The notes beneath the pieces were generated by a model, which worked only from the letters and a program-made list of their open reading frames with translations, was not told the origin of the DNA and searched no databases. Made by a program: the position numbers and the translations under genes. This document shows positions 9,032 through 17,013 of a stretch of DNA of 64,000 nucleotides, piece after piece. This DNA comes from Methylocystaceae bacterium (GTDB taxonomy: Bacteria > Pseudomonadota > Alphaproteobacteria > Rhizobiales > Beijerinckiaceae). Every line of letters begins with the position of its first letter. The first letter of the stretch is position 1. Location of the stretch: the NCBI GenBank assembly GCA_009773555.1, contig WSXZ01000022.1, forward strand, positions 1 through 64,000. The letters run 5' to 3'.

Positions 9032-9805
9032 ATGGAAGAAGAACCGGGCTTGCTGGACAGCCTGCGACGCCATTGGCGCGCGCTGGCGATCTTCATCATT
9101 CTTGTCGCGGGCGCCGCGATCTATTCCGAACGCGCGCTGATTCCGATCGGCGGCGTTCAGGAGGCGGACAAATCCGCCACGCCGCCAAGGCCTACACCGC
9201 CAAATACGGCGCCAGACACGAAACCCAGCGAGACGAGCGAGTCGAAGCCGACCGAGGCCCCTCCGACAGAAGCTGGTCCGATTGACGGCAAGCCAGGCGA
9301 CGCAAGTCCGCCCGCGGGAGCCGCTGACGACGCGGCGCAGGCCGTGATGAGCCAGACCGTGACCGTCGACGCGCGCCCCGCCGCTGTGACCAAGGGGCAG
9401 GGCAAGTGGGAGGATGCCGGCAAGACCGTCGGCGAGGCTCTCGCCAGGCTCAGCGAGGCGGTCGGAAAAGCAGGGCTTGCGGCCAACGGACGGCCATTCG
9501 CGGTCTTCACCAAAACCGACGACACGGGCTTCGCCTTCGAGGCGATGGTTCCGCTTGCGGCGGCGCCGGAAGGCAAGCCCAAGCTGCCTGAGGGCGTCAG
9601 CATCGGCGCGTCGCCCGCCGGCAAGGCGCTCAAATTCCAGCATCGCGGCGCCTATGACGAGATCGAGGCCACCTATGAGGCCATCGCCGCCTATCTCGAC
9701 GAGAAGGGGCTCGATACGAAGGATCTCATTCTCGAGGAATATCTCACTGACTTTAAAGGCGACGACGCGACCGTCGACGTCGATATTTATGTGTTTTTGA
9801 AGTGA
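9032..9805 (+). CDS. Membrane-anchored GyrI-like effector-binding domain protein
   Basis: The protein has about 257 residues. A short cytoplasmic start is followed by one transmembrane helix (about residues 14-32), then a Pro/Thr/Glu-rich linker to about residue 105, then a C-terminal GyrI-like/SOUL-type small-molecule-binding domain. Supporting segments are GRPFAVFTK, FEAMVPL and the HRGAYDEIEATYEAI helix near the end. The domain would face the periplasm. The AGGAAAG box upstream of ATG 9032 supports this start. The family binds hydrophobic ligands; the ligand here is unknown. Confidence 0.75.
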   Translation: MEEEPGLLDSLRRHWRALAIFIILVAGAAIYSERALIPIGGVQEADKSATPPRPTPPNTAPDTKPSETSESKPTEAPPTEAGPIDGKPGDASPPAGAADDAAQAVMSQTVTVDARPAAVTKGQGKWEDAGKTVGEALARLSEAVGKAGLAANGRPFAVFTKTDDTGFAFEAMVPLAAAPEGKPKLPEGVSIGASPAGKALKFQHRGAYDEIEATYEAIAAYLDEKGLDTKDLILEEYLTDFKGDDATVDVDIYVFLK

Positions 9806-9828
9806 GCGGTTGCGAGTCCACCCATCGA

Positions 9829-9849
9829 TGTTATAACTAAGTTTTAACA
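9829..9849. promoter_or_regulatory. Palindromic operator upstream of mazEF
   Basis: A 21-base palindrome has TGTTA and TAACA outer arms, AACT/AGTT inner arms and only one mismatched pair. It lies 14 bases before the mazE start and fits autorepression by a MazE(F) complex through the AbrB-type domain. Confidence 0.65.
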
Positions 9850-9863
9850 TTGTGGGATGTGCC

Positions 9864-10118
9864 ATGCGCAGCGCGCTTCGAAAAATGGGAAACTCTACCG
9901 GCTTGATCATCCCCAAGCCGTTCCTTGCCGAAATAGGGGCGGATGTCGGAGACGACGTCGAATTGACCGTCGAGAAAGGCCGTCTTGTCGTCACGCCAGT
10001 CAAAAAGCGCGTTCGGGAGGGTTGGAACGATGACGCCCGCCGTATCGCCGAGCATGGCGATGACGCGCTTCTATGGCCGGAGTTTGGCAATGAAGGCGAC
10101 GAAAAACTGACGTGGTGA
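9864..10118 (+). CDS. mazE: MazE-family antitoxin (AbrB/SpoVT domain)
   Basis: The protein has 84 residues with an N-terminal swapped-hairpin AbrB/MazE domain (LRKMGNSTGLIIPKPFL, then DVELTVEKGRLVV) and an acidic C-terminal tail that would block MazF. The ATG at 9864 fits the conserved N-terminus. It overlaps mazF by seven bases, the usual antitoxin-first order, and a palindrome upstream is a candidate autoregulatory site. Confidence 0.9.
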   Translation: MRSALRKMGNSTGLIIPKPFLAEIGADVGDDVELTVEKGRLVVTPVKKRVREGWNDDARRIAEHGDDALLWPEFGNEGDEKLTW

Positions 10119-10432
10119 AGCGCGGCGAAATCTGGCTTGCTGCGCTCGATCCGACGGTCGGGAGCGAAATTCAGAAGACGCGGCCATGCCTGATCGTTTC
10201 GCCGCCGGAAATGCATGACCACTTGCGCACGGCGATCGTCGCGCCGCTGACGACGGGAAGCCGCCCTGCCGGCTTTCGCGTCGCGCTGACGTTCAAGGGC
10301 AAGCGCGGACTCGTGCTGCTTGATCAAATTCGGGCAATCGACAAGCAGCGGCTCGTCAAGCGCTTGGGCAAAGCGTCCGAAGCTACGCTCGCGGCGATTC
10401 TCGCTGGCCTTCGTGAGGTCTTTGAAGACTAG
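10112..10432 (+). CDS. mazF: MazF-family mRNA endoribonuclease toxin
   Basis: The protein has 106 residues of the PemK/MazF fold, beginning KRGEIWLAALDPTVGSE, with the conserved KTRPCLIVS strand, APLTT and LLDQIRAIDKQRL segments. The arginine in the first motif and the threonine in APLTT match catalytic positions of the family, so it looks active. It starts with GTG inside mazE, giving coupled translation. Its stop overlaps the end of the convergent peptidase gene by four bases. Confidence 0.92.
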   Translation: MVKRGEIWLAALDPTVGSEIQKTRPCLIVSPPEMHDHLRTAIVAPLTTGSRPAGFRVALTFKGKRGLVLLDQIRAIDKQRLVKRLGKASEATLAAILAGLREVFED

Positions 10433-11301
10433 CCGTCAGCGTCGTTTCGCCGAAACGTCGAAACGAAGCGGAGCCAAAGCTGCGGCGCATTTTCGCCGAA
10501 AGCCGACTCGAATGACGGCCCGAAAGGCCTGCCAGCTTCAAGCGCGCGAAGAAGCTGCGTGAACGCGTTCGGGTCGCGCATGCGCAGCCAGCCGACGAAC
10601 ATGCCGGCCTGCCGATAGGCGAGCCGCTGGCGCTGGGTGAGCGCATCGAGCTTCGGATCGCGCGGCGGTTCGCGCTCGAAGCCGAGCCCGGCGAAGTCGA
10701 TCCATCGACGCTCGTCGAGCACGACGCGATAGCCGTCGCGGATCGCCTGCGCCGCGTCTTCAATGCTGACGCCCTCGGCGCCGCCGCCGTTTGAGGCCAT
10801 CACCGCGAGTCCTTCCGTGAACCATTGCGGCGCGCGCGGCGCGCCAAGCGGCCGCCAGCCCGAAAGATGCACATGCGACAATTCATGCGCAAGAACGCCT
10901 TCGAGGCGATCGCGCTCTTGGCCGCACAGCGTCGGCGATAAAAGCGCCGCGCCGGCGCGCGTCACCGCGGCGATGCCGGGATCGCCCATGCCGTTGGCGC
11001 TTCCGTAATTCTCATAGGATGCGTAGACCCCGACCGTTGGCGGCTGCGCGAAGGTGCGCCCGTGCGCGGCCTCGATCTGCGCGATTGCGGCGGGAAGCAG
11101 CGCGGCCGTCTCAGCGGCGCAAGCGCGCGCCTGGGGCTCGTAGCGAATGCGCGCATCGTCGGCGAAGGCGGGCAGTAGGCGAGGATCGTTCCAGGCGACG
11201 CGCGCGGCGAGGCGAAGGTCCGGACGCAATGCCAGCGCCAACGCAGCCGCGGCGATGAACGCAAGCCCGAATCCCCAAGCGTTCGTAATGATGCGCGGCA
11301 T
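10429..11301 (-). CDS. Membrane-anchored gluzincin-type metalloprotease-like protein
   Basis: The protein has 290 residues with an N-terminal membrane anchor or signal (about residues 9-26) and a peptidase MA-like core. The zinc motif HELSH is at residues 139-143 and a downstream TEGLA motif supplies a probable third ligand, Glu163. The catalytic domain would be periplasmic. The substrate is unknown. The gene stands between mazF and the XRE regulator, with 16 bases to the latter, so it could be co-transcribed from the DUF2975 promoter. Confidence 0.75.
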   Translation of the reverse strand: MPRIITNAWGFGLAFIAAAALALALRPDLRLAARVAWNDPRLLPAFADDARIRYEPQARACAAETAALLPAAIAQIEAAHGRTFAQPPTVGVYASYENYGSANGMGDPGIAAVTRAGAALLSPTLCGQERDRLEGVLAHELSHVHLSGWRPLGAPRAPQWFTEGLAVMASNGGGAEGVSIEDAAQAIRDGYRVVLDERRWIDFAGLGFEREPPRDPKLDALTQRQRLAYRQAGMFVGWLRMRDPNAFTQLLRALEAGRPFGPSFESAFGENAPQLWLRFVSTFRRNDADG

Positions 11302-11317
11302 GCCTGTCTCGCGACTG

Positions 11318-11536
11318 TTAGGCGGGTTTGTCGTCCGGCCGATATTCGAGAATGTCGCCTGGCTGACATTGCAGAATTTCGCAGATTTTTTCGAGCGTGT
11401 CGAAGCGCACGCCCTTCACCTTGCCCGACTTCAACAGGCTCACATTCTGTTCGGCGATGCCGATTTGCGCGGCGAGATCGCGCGAGCGCATCTTGCGCTT
11501 CGCCAGCATCACGTCGAGATTGACGATGATCGGCAT
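11318..11536 (-). CDS. Small XRE-family (YozG-like) transcriptional regulator
   Basis: The protein has 72 residues, almost entirely a Cro/CI-type helix-turn-helix (RDLAAQIGIAEQNVSLLKSG, then FDTLEKICEILQCQPGDIL). Its ATG shares one base with the stop of the DUF2975 gene (TGATG), so translation is coupled. DUF2975 plus YozG-like regulator is a recurring bacterial pair whose function is not settled. Confidence 0.9.
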   Translation of the reverse strand: MPIIVNLDVMLAKRKMRSRDLAAQIGIAEQNVSLLKSGKVKGVRFDTLEKICEILQCQPGDILEYRPDDKPA

Positions 11537-12105
11537 CAGACGATCTGCGCGTTTTCATCGGCGATGTCGGCCGCCGTCTTCTGGATATGGGCGAGCGCGA
11601 GGAGCGTCGCGAGCAGCATGACGGTCGAAAGATCTTCAGGTCGCAGATAGACCGACACCATATGCGCGCCCGCCGCCTTGTGCGCCGTGAGGATGAGCGA
11701 TGTTAGCGGTCGCGCAGCGATATCGACGAGCGCCGCGATGAGGCCTGCCAGCGCAAGACAGCGCAGCCATCCTGCCGCATCGGGCGTGAAGATGCGCCCC
11801 TCGAGATAGCCCGAGAACAGTCTCCAGCCGGCATAGCAGGCGACGACGAGCAGCGTCCAGATCACGAAGCTGACGCCGAAGGCCGCAAGCCGCTGATCGG
11901 CGGCCATGCCTTCGACATCGACCTTCAGCGACGCAAATCGCGAAACGACCGCAGACTCGTCGCTCCAGAACGTCGCGATCGTGAAGAGAATCCAGAGGCA
12001 ATAGCCGACGAGCGCGACGCGCAGCGCGTGGCAGAGCCAGCCGATGCGGCGGCGCAGCGAGTCGAGGCGACGGTCATCAAATGAAAGTGCAGGGAAGTCG
12101 GTCAT
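11536..12105 (-). CDS. DUF2975 family membrane protein
   Basis: The protein has about 189 residues and four predicted transmembrane helices (around residues 24-44, 77-97, 120-140 and 165-182), a DUF2975-type layout ending in a short acidic tail. The ATG at 12105 has AAGGAGA just upstream. It forms a two-gene unit with the YozG-like regulator. It is divergent from a broken lipoprotein gene, with a palindrome in between. Confidence 0.8.
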   Translation of the reverse strand: MTDFPALSFDDRRLDSLRRRIGWLCHALRVALVGYCLWILFTIATFWSDESAVVSRFASLKVDVEGMAADQRLAAFGVSFVIWTLLVVACYAGWRLFSGYLEGRIFTPDAAGWLRCLALAGLIAALVDIAARPLTSLILTAHKAAGAHMVSVYLRPEDLSTVMLLATLLALAHIQKTAADIADENAQIV

Positions 12106-12145
12106 GGCGGTCTCCTTGTGTCGATTACGTTGACACGATAAAAAA

Positions 12146-12162
12146 TTAATGTCAAACATTAA
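12146..12162. promoter_or_regulatory. Inverted repeat between divergent genes
   Basis: Perfect seven-base arms TTAATGT and ACATTAA with a three-base spacer lie between the DUF2975/XRE unit and the divergent lipoprotein gene. A TTGACA hexamer occurs nearby at 12130-12135. It is a candidate binding site for the small XRE regulator; this is positional inference only. Confidence 0.4.
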
Positions 12163-12798
12163 AAACATATCACAACACATGAGGCATTCTATGTCGTGCA
12201 TTGTTCGTCGCCTGCCTGGCCTGGCGCTCGCCGCCGCCATGCTTGCCGCTTGCAGCCATGTGCCGGTCTCAACCATGTGGGCGCTGCGCAATTTCGACGC
12301 GGCTTCCGTCGATCCGACCGTGCTGCGCGCGGCGGTGCGACTGCCTGAAAAATCGGCTGGTGGCGCGACGGCGAAGCGAAGTCGAAGCATGAGATGATTT
12401 TCGCGCTTAGGGAAACGACCGCGCCGGAAGACGTCGCGCCGCTTGCCGGCGAGCGGAAGGCCGGAACGCGCATTTACGCCTATCGCGTCGACCCGGCCGA
12501 TTATGCGGCGATCCGCGCCCGGCAGAAGGAATTTCTGGAAGAGAAGGCGCGCGATCCCGGCAAGACGCATGGTTCCTTCGGCGTCGGCGCCGACGCCTGC
12601 AGGCGCGGCGACTTCCCGGAAGGTCCGCTGCTAACGACGACTTATCTGCGCACGCAGCTCTCTAGCCCCTATCTCACGGTGCTCAAGAATCTCGACATGC
12701 GCGAAGCGGCGACGAAGGAAAAGCCGCTCGATGCACTCGTGCCGCCGTGCGAGAAATTCGCTAACCGCGCCGAGACGCCGATGGCGGTAAACCGTTAG
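12149..12798 (+). pseudogene. Lipoprotein gene split by a frameshift
   Basis: The first part (ATG at 12149, 12179 or 12191) gives a lipoprotein signal ending LAAC and runs to VRLPE. A second frame, readable from about 12350 as GWWRDGEAKSKHEM, continues to the stop at 12798. The switch falls near the A-run at about 12349-12353, and the join looks a little short. Together the parts make one exported protein of about 205 residues that I do not recognise. The stop overlaps the end of the convergent carA by four bases. It is either real decay or a sequencing or assembly error. Confidence 0.6.
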
Positions 12799-13985
12799 GC
12801 CGCCTTCGCCTTCTCCATCATCTCGACGAAGCGCTTAAAGAGATAATGGCTGTCCTGCGGACCGGGCGACGCCTCGGGATGGTGCTGCACCGAAAAGGCC
12901 GGGCGATCGGTGAGCGCGATCCCGCAGTTCGAGCCGTCAAAGAGCGAGCGATGCGTCTCGACGGCGTTGTCCGGCAGGCTGTCGCGATCGACCGCGAAGC
13001 CGTGATTCATCGAGACGATCTCGACCTTGCCGGTGGTGAAGTCCTTGACCGGATGATTGGCGCCGTGATGGCCCTGCGGCATTTTCTTGGTCTTGGCGCC
13101 GACCGCGAGCGCCATCATCTGATGGCCGAGGCAAATGCCGAAGGTCGGCACCTTCGCCGCGAGCAGTTCGCGGATCACCGGCGCGGCGTATTTGCCGGTC
13201 TCGGCCGGATCGCCCGGGCCGTTCGAAAGAAAGACGCCGTCGGGCTTGAGCGCCAAAATCTCTTGGCTCGTCGCGGTGGCGGGCGCGACCATCACTTCGC
13301 AGTCCTGTTCCGCCAAGAGACGCAGGATGTTCCGCTTCACGCCATAGTCGATCGCGACCACGCGATATTTGGGCGCGCCGCTGCGCGCGCCATAGCCGCC
13401 GCCAAGTCGCCAAATCGTCTCGCGCCAGTCATAGCGCTCTTTCGAGCCGACGCTCGGCACCAGGTCCATGCCGTCGATCCCCGGCCATGCAGCGGCCTTG
13501 GCTTTCAGCGCCGCAATGTCGAAGCAGCCATCCGGCGCATAGGCGATGACGGCGTTCTGCATGCCGCGCTCGCGAATGAGCGTCGTCAGCGCCCGCGTGT
13601 CGATGCCGCACATGCCGACAACGCCGCGCGAGGCGAGCCAGTCGGCGAGCGGCTTCTGGGCGCGGAAATTCGAGGGGTCGGTGCAGGGCGCGCCGAAAAT
13701 GGCGCCGACCGCGCCGGCGCTCTTGTCGAGATCGACGGTTTCGACGTCTTCATCGTTGGTCCCGACATTGCCGATGTGGGGGAAGGTGAAGGTGACGATC
13801 TGCGCGGCGTAGGACGGGTCCGTGAGGATTTCCTGATAGCCGGTCATGGCGGTGTTGAAGCAGACTTCGCCGACCGCTTCGCCGACGGCGCCGAGCCCAT
13901 AGCCCTCGATCACTTCGCCGCCGGCGAGAACCAGCACGCCGGTGTGGAGGGGTTTCTTCCAGCCGTTATCTTGATCGAAGGTCAT
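12795..13985 (-). CDS. carA: Carbamoyl-phosphate synthase small subunit
   Basis: CarA is the glutaminase subunit that feeds ammonia to CarB for carbamoyl phosphate, needed for arginine and pyrimidines. From ATG 13985 it has 396 residues. The N-terminal CPS small-chain domain includes NTAMTGYQEILTDPSY. The class I glutamine amidotransferase domain has the nucleophile Cys285 in GICLGHQ and the His369/Glu371 pair in HHPEASPGP. An in-frame extension upstream lies in repeat DNA and is not part of the gene. carB is not in the window. Confidence 0.96.
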   Translation of the reverse strand: MTFDQDNGWKKPLHTGVLVLAGGEVIEGYGLGAVGEAVGEVCFNTAMTGYQEILTDPSYAAQIVTFTFPHIGNVGTNDEDVETVDLDKSAGAVGAIFGAPCTDPSNFRAQKPLADWLASRGVVGMCGIDTRALTTLIRERGMQNAVIAYAPDGCFDIAALKAKAAAWPGIDGMDLVPSVGSKERYDWRETIWRLGGGYGARSGAPKYRVVAIDYGVKRNILRLLAEQDCEVMVAPATATSQEILALKPDGVFLSNGPGDPAETGKYAAPVIRELLAAKVPTFGICLGHQMMALAVGAKTKKMPQGHHGANHPVKDFTTGKVEIVSMNHGFAVDRDSLPDNAVETHRSLFDGSNCGIALTDRPAFSVQHHPEASPGPQDSHYLFKRFVEMMEKAKAA

Positions 13986-14037
13986 ATAGGTCTCAGCTCT
14001 CCGGCGCGTCGCTGGCTTGACAGCGCTCTCGCCGCGC

Positions 14038-14110
14038 GTCATGGCCGGACTTGATCCGGCCATCCACGGCTGCGGCGCCCCGTGGATGCGACAAGCGCGG
14101 ACATGACGCA
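14038..14110. repeat. Extragenic palindromic repeat upstream of carA
   Basis: A nested imperfect palindrome lies between divergent carA and the YqeY-type gene. GGCCGG/CCGGCC arms flank a short loop near 14043-14060, a CCACGG/CCGTGG pair follows, and GTCATG and CATGAC mark the outer ends. The wording is typical of high-copy REP-like elements in Hyphomicrobiales. Confidence 0.55.
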
Positions 14111-14165
14111 ATTGGCTGTGGATGTAATGCATCCGCCCCGGAATTGGAAACCCCAAGGACATAAC

Positions 14166-14615
14166 ATGCGCGAGAAGATTGCGGCGGACCTCAAGACGGC
14201 GATGAAGGCGGGCGAGCGCGCCAAGGTCGACGCGCTGCGGCTCATCAACGCGGCGCTGAAGGACAAGGACATCGAGGCGCGCGGCGCGGGCAAGACGCTC
14301 AGCGGGGACGACGAACTCGCGCTGCTTCAGAAAATGATCAAAAGCCGGCAGGAGTCGCTGGAAATCTATGAAAAAGCCGGGCGCGAAGATCTCGCGGGCA
14401 AGGAGCGCGGCGAAATCGCGGTGATTTCCGTCTATTTGCCGCAGCAGCTCTCTGAAGCGGAGGCGGCCGAGGCCGTGAAGGCGGCGATCGCCGAGACCGG
14501 CGCGGCCTCGATCAAGGACATGGGCAAGGTCGTCGCCGCGCTCAAGGCGAAATATACGGGGCGGATGGATTTCGGCAAAGCCAGCGCTGCGGTGAAGGCG
14601 GCGCTCTCGGGCTAA
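14166..14615 (+). CDS. GatB/YqeY domain protein
   Basis: The protein has 149 residues, all alpha-helical, of the YqeY family related to the tRNA-binding tail of GatB. Typical segments are the N-terminal RLINAALKDKDIEAR, ELALLQKMIKSRQES, EIAVISVYLPQQLSE and the C-terminal MGKVVAALKAKYTGRMD. A role in tRNA-dependent amidation is suggested by the fold but is not proven for stand-alone members. AAGGA lies about eight bases upstream of the ATG. It is divergent from carA. Confidence 0.9.
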   Translation: MREKIAADLKTAMKAGERAKVDALRLINAALKDKDIEARGAGKTLSGDDELALLQKMIKSRQESLEIYEKAGREDLAGKERGEIAVISVYLPQQLSEAEAAEAVKAAIAETGAASIKDMGKVVAALKAKYTGRMDFGKASAAVKAALSG

Positions 14616-14643
14616 TTGCGGCCCCTTCCGGCGCTTCGCGCCA

Positions 14644-14788
14644 CCTTCCCCCGCTAAAGCGGGAGAAGGGGAGCGGCGCGATTCATGGCTTGCAACAAGA
14701 ATTCGCGATGCTGCAAGAATTCTCCAGCGTTAATGACGGCGCAACCTGCTCCCTCTCCCGCGAAGCGGGGGAGGGCTGGGGAGGGGGC
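14644..14788. repeat. Two REP-like GC-rich hairpins
   Basis: Between the YqeY gene and convergent thiD are two hairpins of the same type: CCCGCT...AGCGGG at about 14649-14663 flanked by CCTTC/GAAGG, and CCCTCTCCCG...CGGGGGAGGG at 14751-14775. A G-rich tail runs to the thiD stop. They look like copies of a dispersed palindromic family and may double as terminators. Confidence 0.55.
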
Positions 14789-14789
14789 G

Positions 14790-15593
14790 TCAGCGCCACA
14801 GCGCATAGAAATGATGCGGCGGGCCGCGGCCCTCGCTCAATCGCAGCTGGTTCGCCGCCTCGAGGGCGCCCTCCAGCCAGGCTTTTGCTGCTGCAATGGC
14901 GTCGATCAGCGGCGCGCCCTTGGCGAGTTCGCAGGCGATGGCCGAGGATAACGCGCAACCGGTCCCATGCGTGTTGCGCGTCTGGACGCGTCTTCCGTGG
15001 AAGATGCGCCTCTCTCCAGCCTCGAAAAGAACGTCGACAGGTTCGCCCTCGAGATCGCCGCCCTTGACCAGCACGGCGCGGGCGCCGGCGTCACAGAGAA
15101 GCCGCGCCTGCGCCGCCATCTCATCGGCGTTTTTGGCGAGCGGCGTTTGCGTGAGCGCGCTCGCCTCGTACAGATTGGGCGTCACGAGACGCGCCAGGGG
15201 AAGGAGGGCTGCTGCCAGCGCAGTCTCCAGCCCGGCCGAGGCGAGGCTAATCCCCTGTGTCGGAACCAGCACCGGATCGAGGACGATGTTACGCGCCTTG
15301 TAGCGCGCCAGCGTCTCGGCGACCGCCCGAGCGATGTCCGGCGTCGCCAGCATGCCGATCTTGATCGCGTCGGGGGATATGTCCGACAGAACCGCGTCGA
15401 TCTGCGCGGCGACGATATCCAGCGCGACAGGATAGGAAGCGGTCACGCCGCGCGTATTCTGCGCGGTCAGCGCCGTGATCGCCGCCATGCCGTAGCAGCC
15501 GAAGGCGGAGAATGTCTTCAGATCGGCCTGAACGCCGGCCCCGCCCGACGGATCGGACCCGGCGATGGAAAGCAATTTGGGGATGTGCGCCAT
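14790..15593 (-). CDS. thiD: Hydroxymethylpyrimidine/phosphomethylpyrimidine kinase
   Basis: ThiD phosphorylates HMP and then HMP-P to give HMP-PP, the pyrimidine half of thiamine. The protein has 267 residues in a ribokinase-like fold. The N-terminal motif is AGSDPSGGAGVQADLKTF, with DPVLVPTQG in the middle and the active-site block THGTGCALSSAI (catalytic Asp replaced by Cys in this subfamily) near the C-terminus. No other thi gene is adjacent. Confidence 0.95.
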   Translation of the reverse strand: MAHIPKLLSIAGSDPSGGAGVQADLKTFSAFGCYGMAAITALTAQNTRGVTASYPVALDIVAAQIDAVLSDISPDAIKIGMLATPDIARAVAETLARYKARNIVLDPVLVPTQGISLASAGLETALAAALLPLARLVTPNLYEASALTQTPLAKNADEMAAQARLLCDAGARAVLVKGGDLEGEPVDVLFEAGERRIFHGRRVQTRNTHGTGCALSSAIACELAKGAPLIDAIAAAKAWLEGALEAANQLRLSEGRGPPHHFYALWR

Positions 15594-15680
15594 CCCCGTA
15601 AATTAGCGCGGCGCGACAGGCTCCGTCACGTTCGCTCGGAGCCGACCCAGGCCAGAGCGCGGCGCACAAATTCAGAGGCT

Positions 15681-15977
15681 TTAGAAGGCATGAATGGCGT
15701 CTGTCTCCGCCGCTGGGCGGACATATGGCTTCAAGAACTCGCGATTAACGACATCGACTGGACCGGTGAAGAGTTCCGCGATGAAATCTTTAAGCCCGAC
15801 GTACGAATAAATGTCTCGTACAGCTCCCGGCTCGATCTCAATCATAATGTCGATGTCGCTGTCAGGTCGCGCATCGCCGCGCGCGTAGGAGCCAAACAGC
15901 GCCGCATGTGCGACGCCGCGCGCCCGTAAAGCGGCCTCGTTCTCGCGGAGAACGGCGACGATCTCTTTCGCGTTCAT
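15681..15977 (-). CDS. Orphan MNT-type nucleotidyltransferase (MntA-like)
   Basis: The protein has 98 residues with a minimal nucleotidyltransferase fold: GSYARG at about 29-34, the DSDIDI acidic pair (Asp41 and Asp43) and a third acidic position in GPVDVV. In MNT/HEPN toxin-antitoxin modules this protein AMPylates and silences a HEPN ribonuclease encoded next to it. Here no HEPN gene is present on either side; the bases between it and thiD encode nothing recognisable. The ATG at 15977 fits the conserved start. Confidence 0.85.
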   Translation of the reverse strand: MNAKEIVAVLRENEAALRARGVAHAALFGSYARGDARPDSDIDIMIEIEPGAVRDIYSYVGLKDFIAELFTGPVDVVNREFLKPYVRPAAETDAIHAF

Positions 15978-16012
15978 GAACGCAGCATAGCATAGGCGCG
16001 TCCTGCGCGCAG

Positions 16013-17011
16013 TCACGCCTTCGGCAGGCTCAGCACGCCGGCGTCGCCGTTCTCCGCGCCAAAGGCGAGACGCGCCCCCTTCTCGTCCCAGGCGAGCGCG
16101 CTGATCCGCGCGCGGTCAGCATCCTGCGCCGGACGGCGCACCAGAATCTCAGATCCATCGGTAAGGCGCGCGAGCATGACAAGGCCGTCGTCATAGCCCA
16201 TCGCTATCACCAGAGCGGCGGGATGGAACGCGACGCGCGTCACGATCGCCGAATGCACGCCGCATTCGCGCGGCGCCTGGCCCATCGGCCCCTCCTTGCC
16301 GGAGAACGGCCAGACGATGCAGGCGTCGGCGCCTGAGGTGGCCAGCCATTTCCCGTCATGCGACCAGGAGAAGCTGCGCGTTTTTCCCGGATATCCGGCC
16401 ATCCGCATGTGCTTGCCGTCGGCGAGGCGCCAGCCGTGCAGCATATTCTCCTGCATCGAGGTGACGAGAAAGCGCCCGTCGGGAGAGATCGTGGCGTCAA
16501 GGTGCGAGCCGGCCCAGTCGAGCGCTTCGGGCTTGCCGGCGTTCGGGAACCATAAAGTCGCGCCGCCGTAATGGGCGATCGCCAGCCTGTAGCCTTTGGG
16601 AAAGAAGGCGAGCCCGCGCGAGGTCGAGGGCAGATCCAGCGACTTCGCGTCGCCCTTGCCCGAGCGGGCGCGCGCCACTTTTCCTGCTGTCCACGCCACC
16701 GCGCCGCCACGCGCGGCGACGGCGTCGATCCATTTGCCCTTTTCGTCGCCGATGACTTCGACGCCGCCTTTCGCGTCGGTCGCCACAACGCGCCCGTCGT
16801 CTCCGCCGGTGACGAGCCGGTCGCCGTCCTGCGCGACGACGAGGATGCCCGCGTCTTGATGGGCCGGAATGCGGCGTCCCTCCGCGCCATCGCCGAAATG
16901 CAGCGTCCCGTCGGCGAGCGCGAAGACCGGCGCGCCGCCGAGGAACGCCGCGGCCGCGACAGGCTCACGAAGCCCGATTGTTTCGACTTTGTCGGCGAGC
17001 GTGGAAGACAT
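16013..17011 (-). CDS. WD40-repeat protein
   Basis: The protein has 332 residues from ATG 17011 with repeated beta-propeller blades ending in patterns such as DGRFLVTS, DGKWLATSG and DDGLVMLARL, suggesting about seven WD40 blades. No signal peptide is seen, so it is probably a cytoplasmic scaffold. It starts three bases after the stop of the upstream membrane-protein gene, so the two are co-transcribed. The frame stays open across that upstream gene, but this is a shadow. Function is unknown. Confidence 0.85.
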   Translation of the reverse strand: MSSTLADKVETIGLREPVAAAAFLGGAPVFALADGTLHFGDGAEGRRIPAHQDAGILVVAQDGDRLVTGGDDGRVVATDAKGGVEVIGDEKGKWIDAVAARGGAVAWTAGKVARARSGKGDAKSLDLPSTSRGLAFFPKGYRLAIAHYGGATLWFPNAGKPEALDWAGSHLDATISPDGRFLVTSMQENMLHGWRLADGKHMRMAGYPGKTRSFSWSHDGKWLATSGADACIVWPFSGKEGPMGQAPRECGVHSAIVTRVAFHPAALVIAMGYDDGLVMLARLTDGSEILVRRPAQDADRARISALAWDEKGARLAFGAENGDAGVLSLPKA

Positions 17012-17013
17012 CG

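Noticed and set aside
14683-15067. Short frames in the gap between the YqeY gene and thiD
   Set aside because: They arise from palindromic repeat DNA and from the antisense of thiD; no conserved start or ribosome-binding site.
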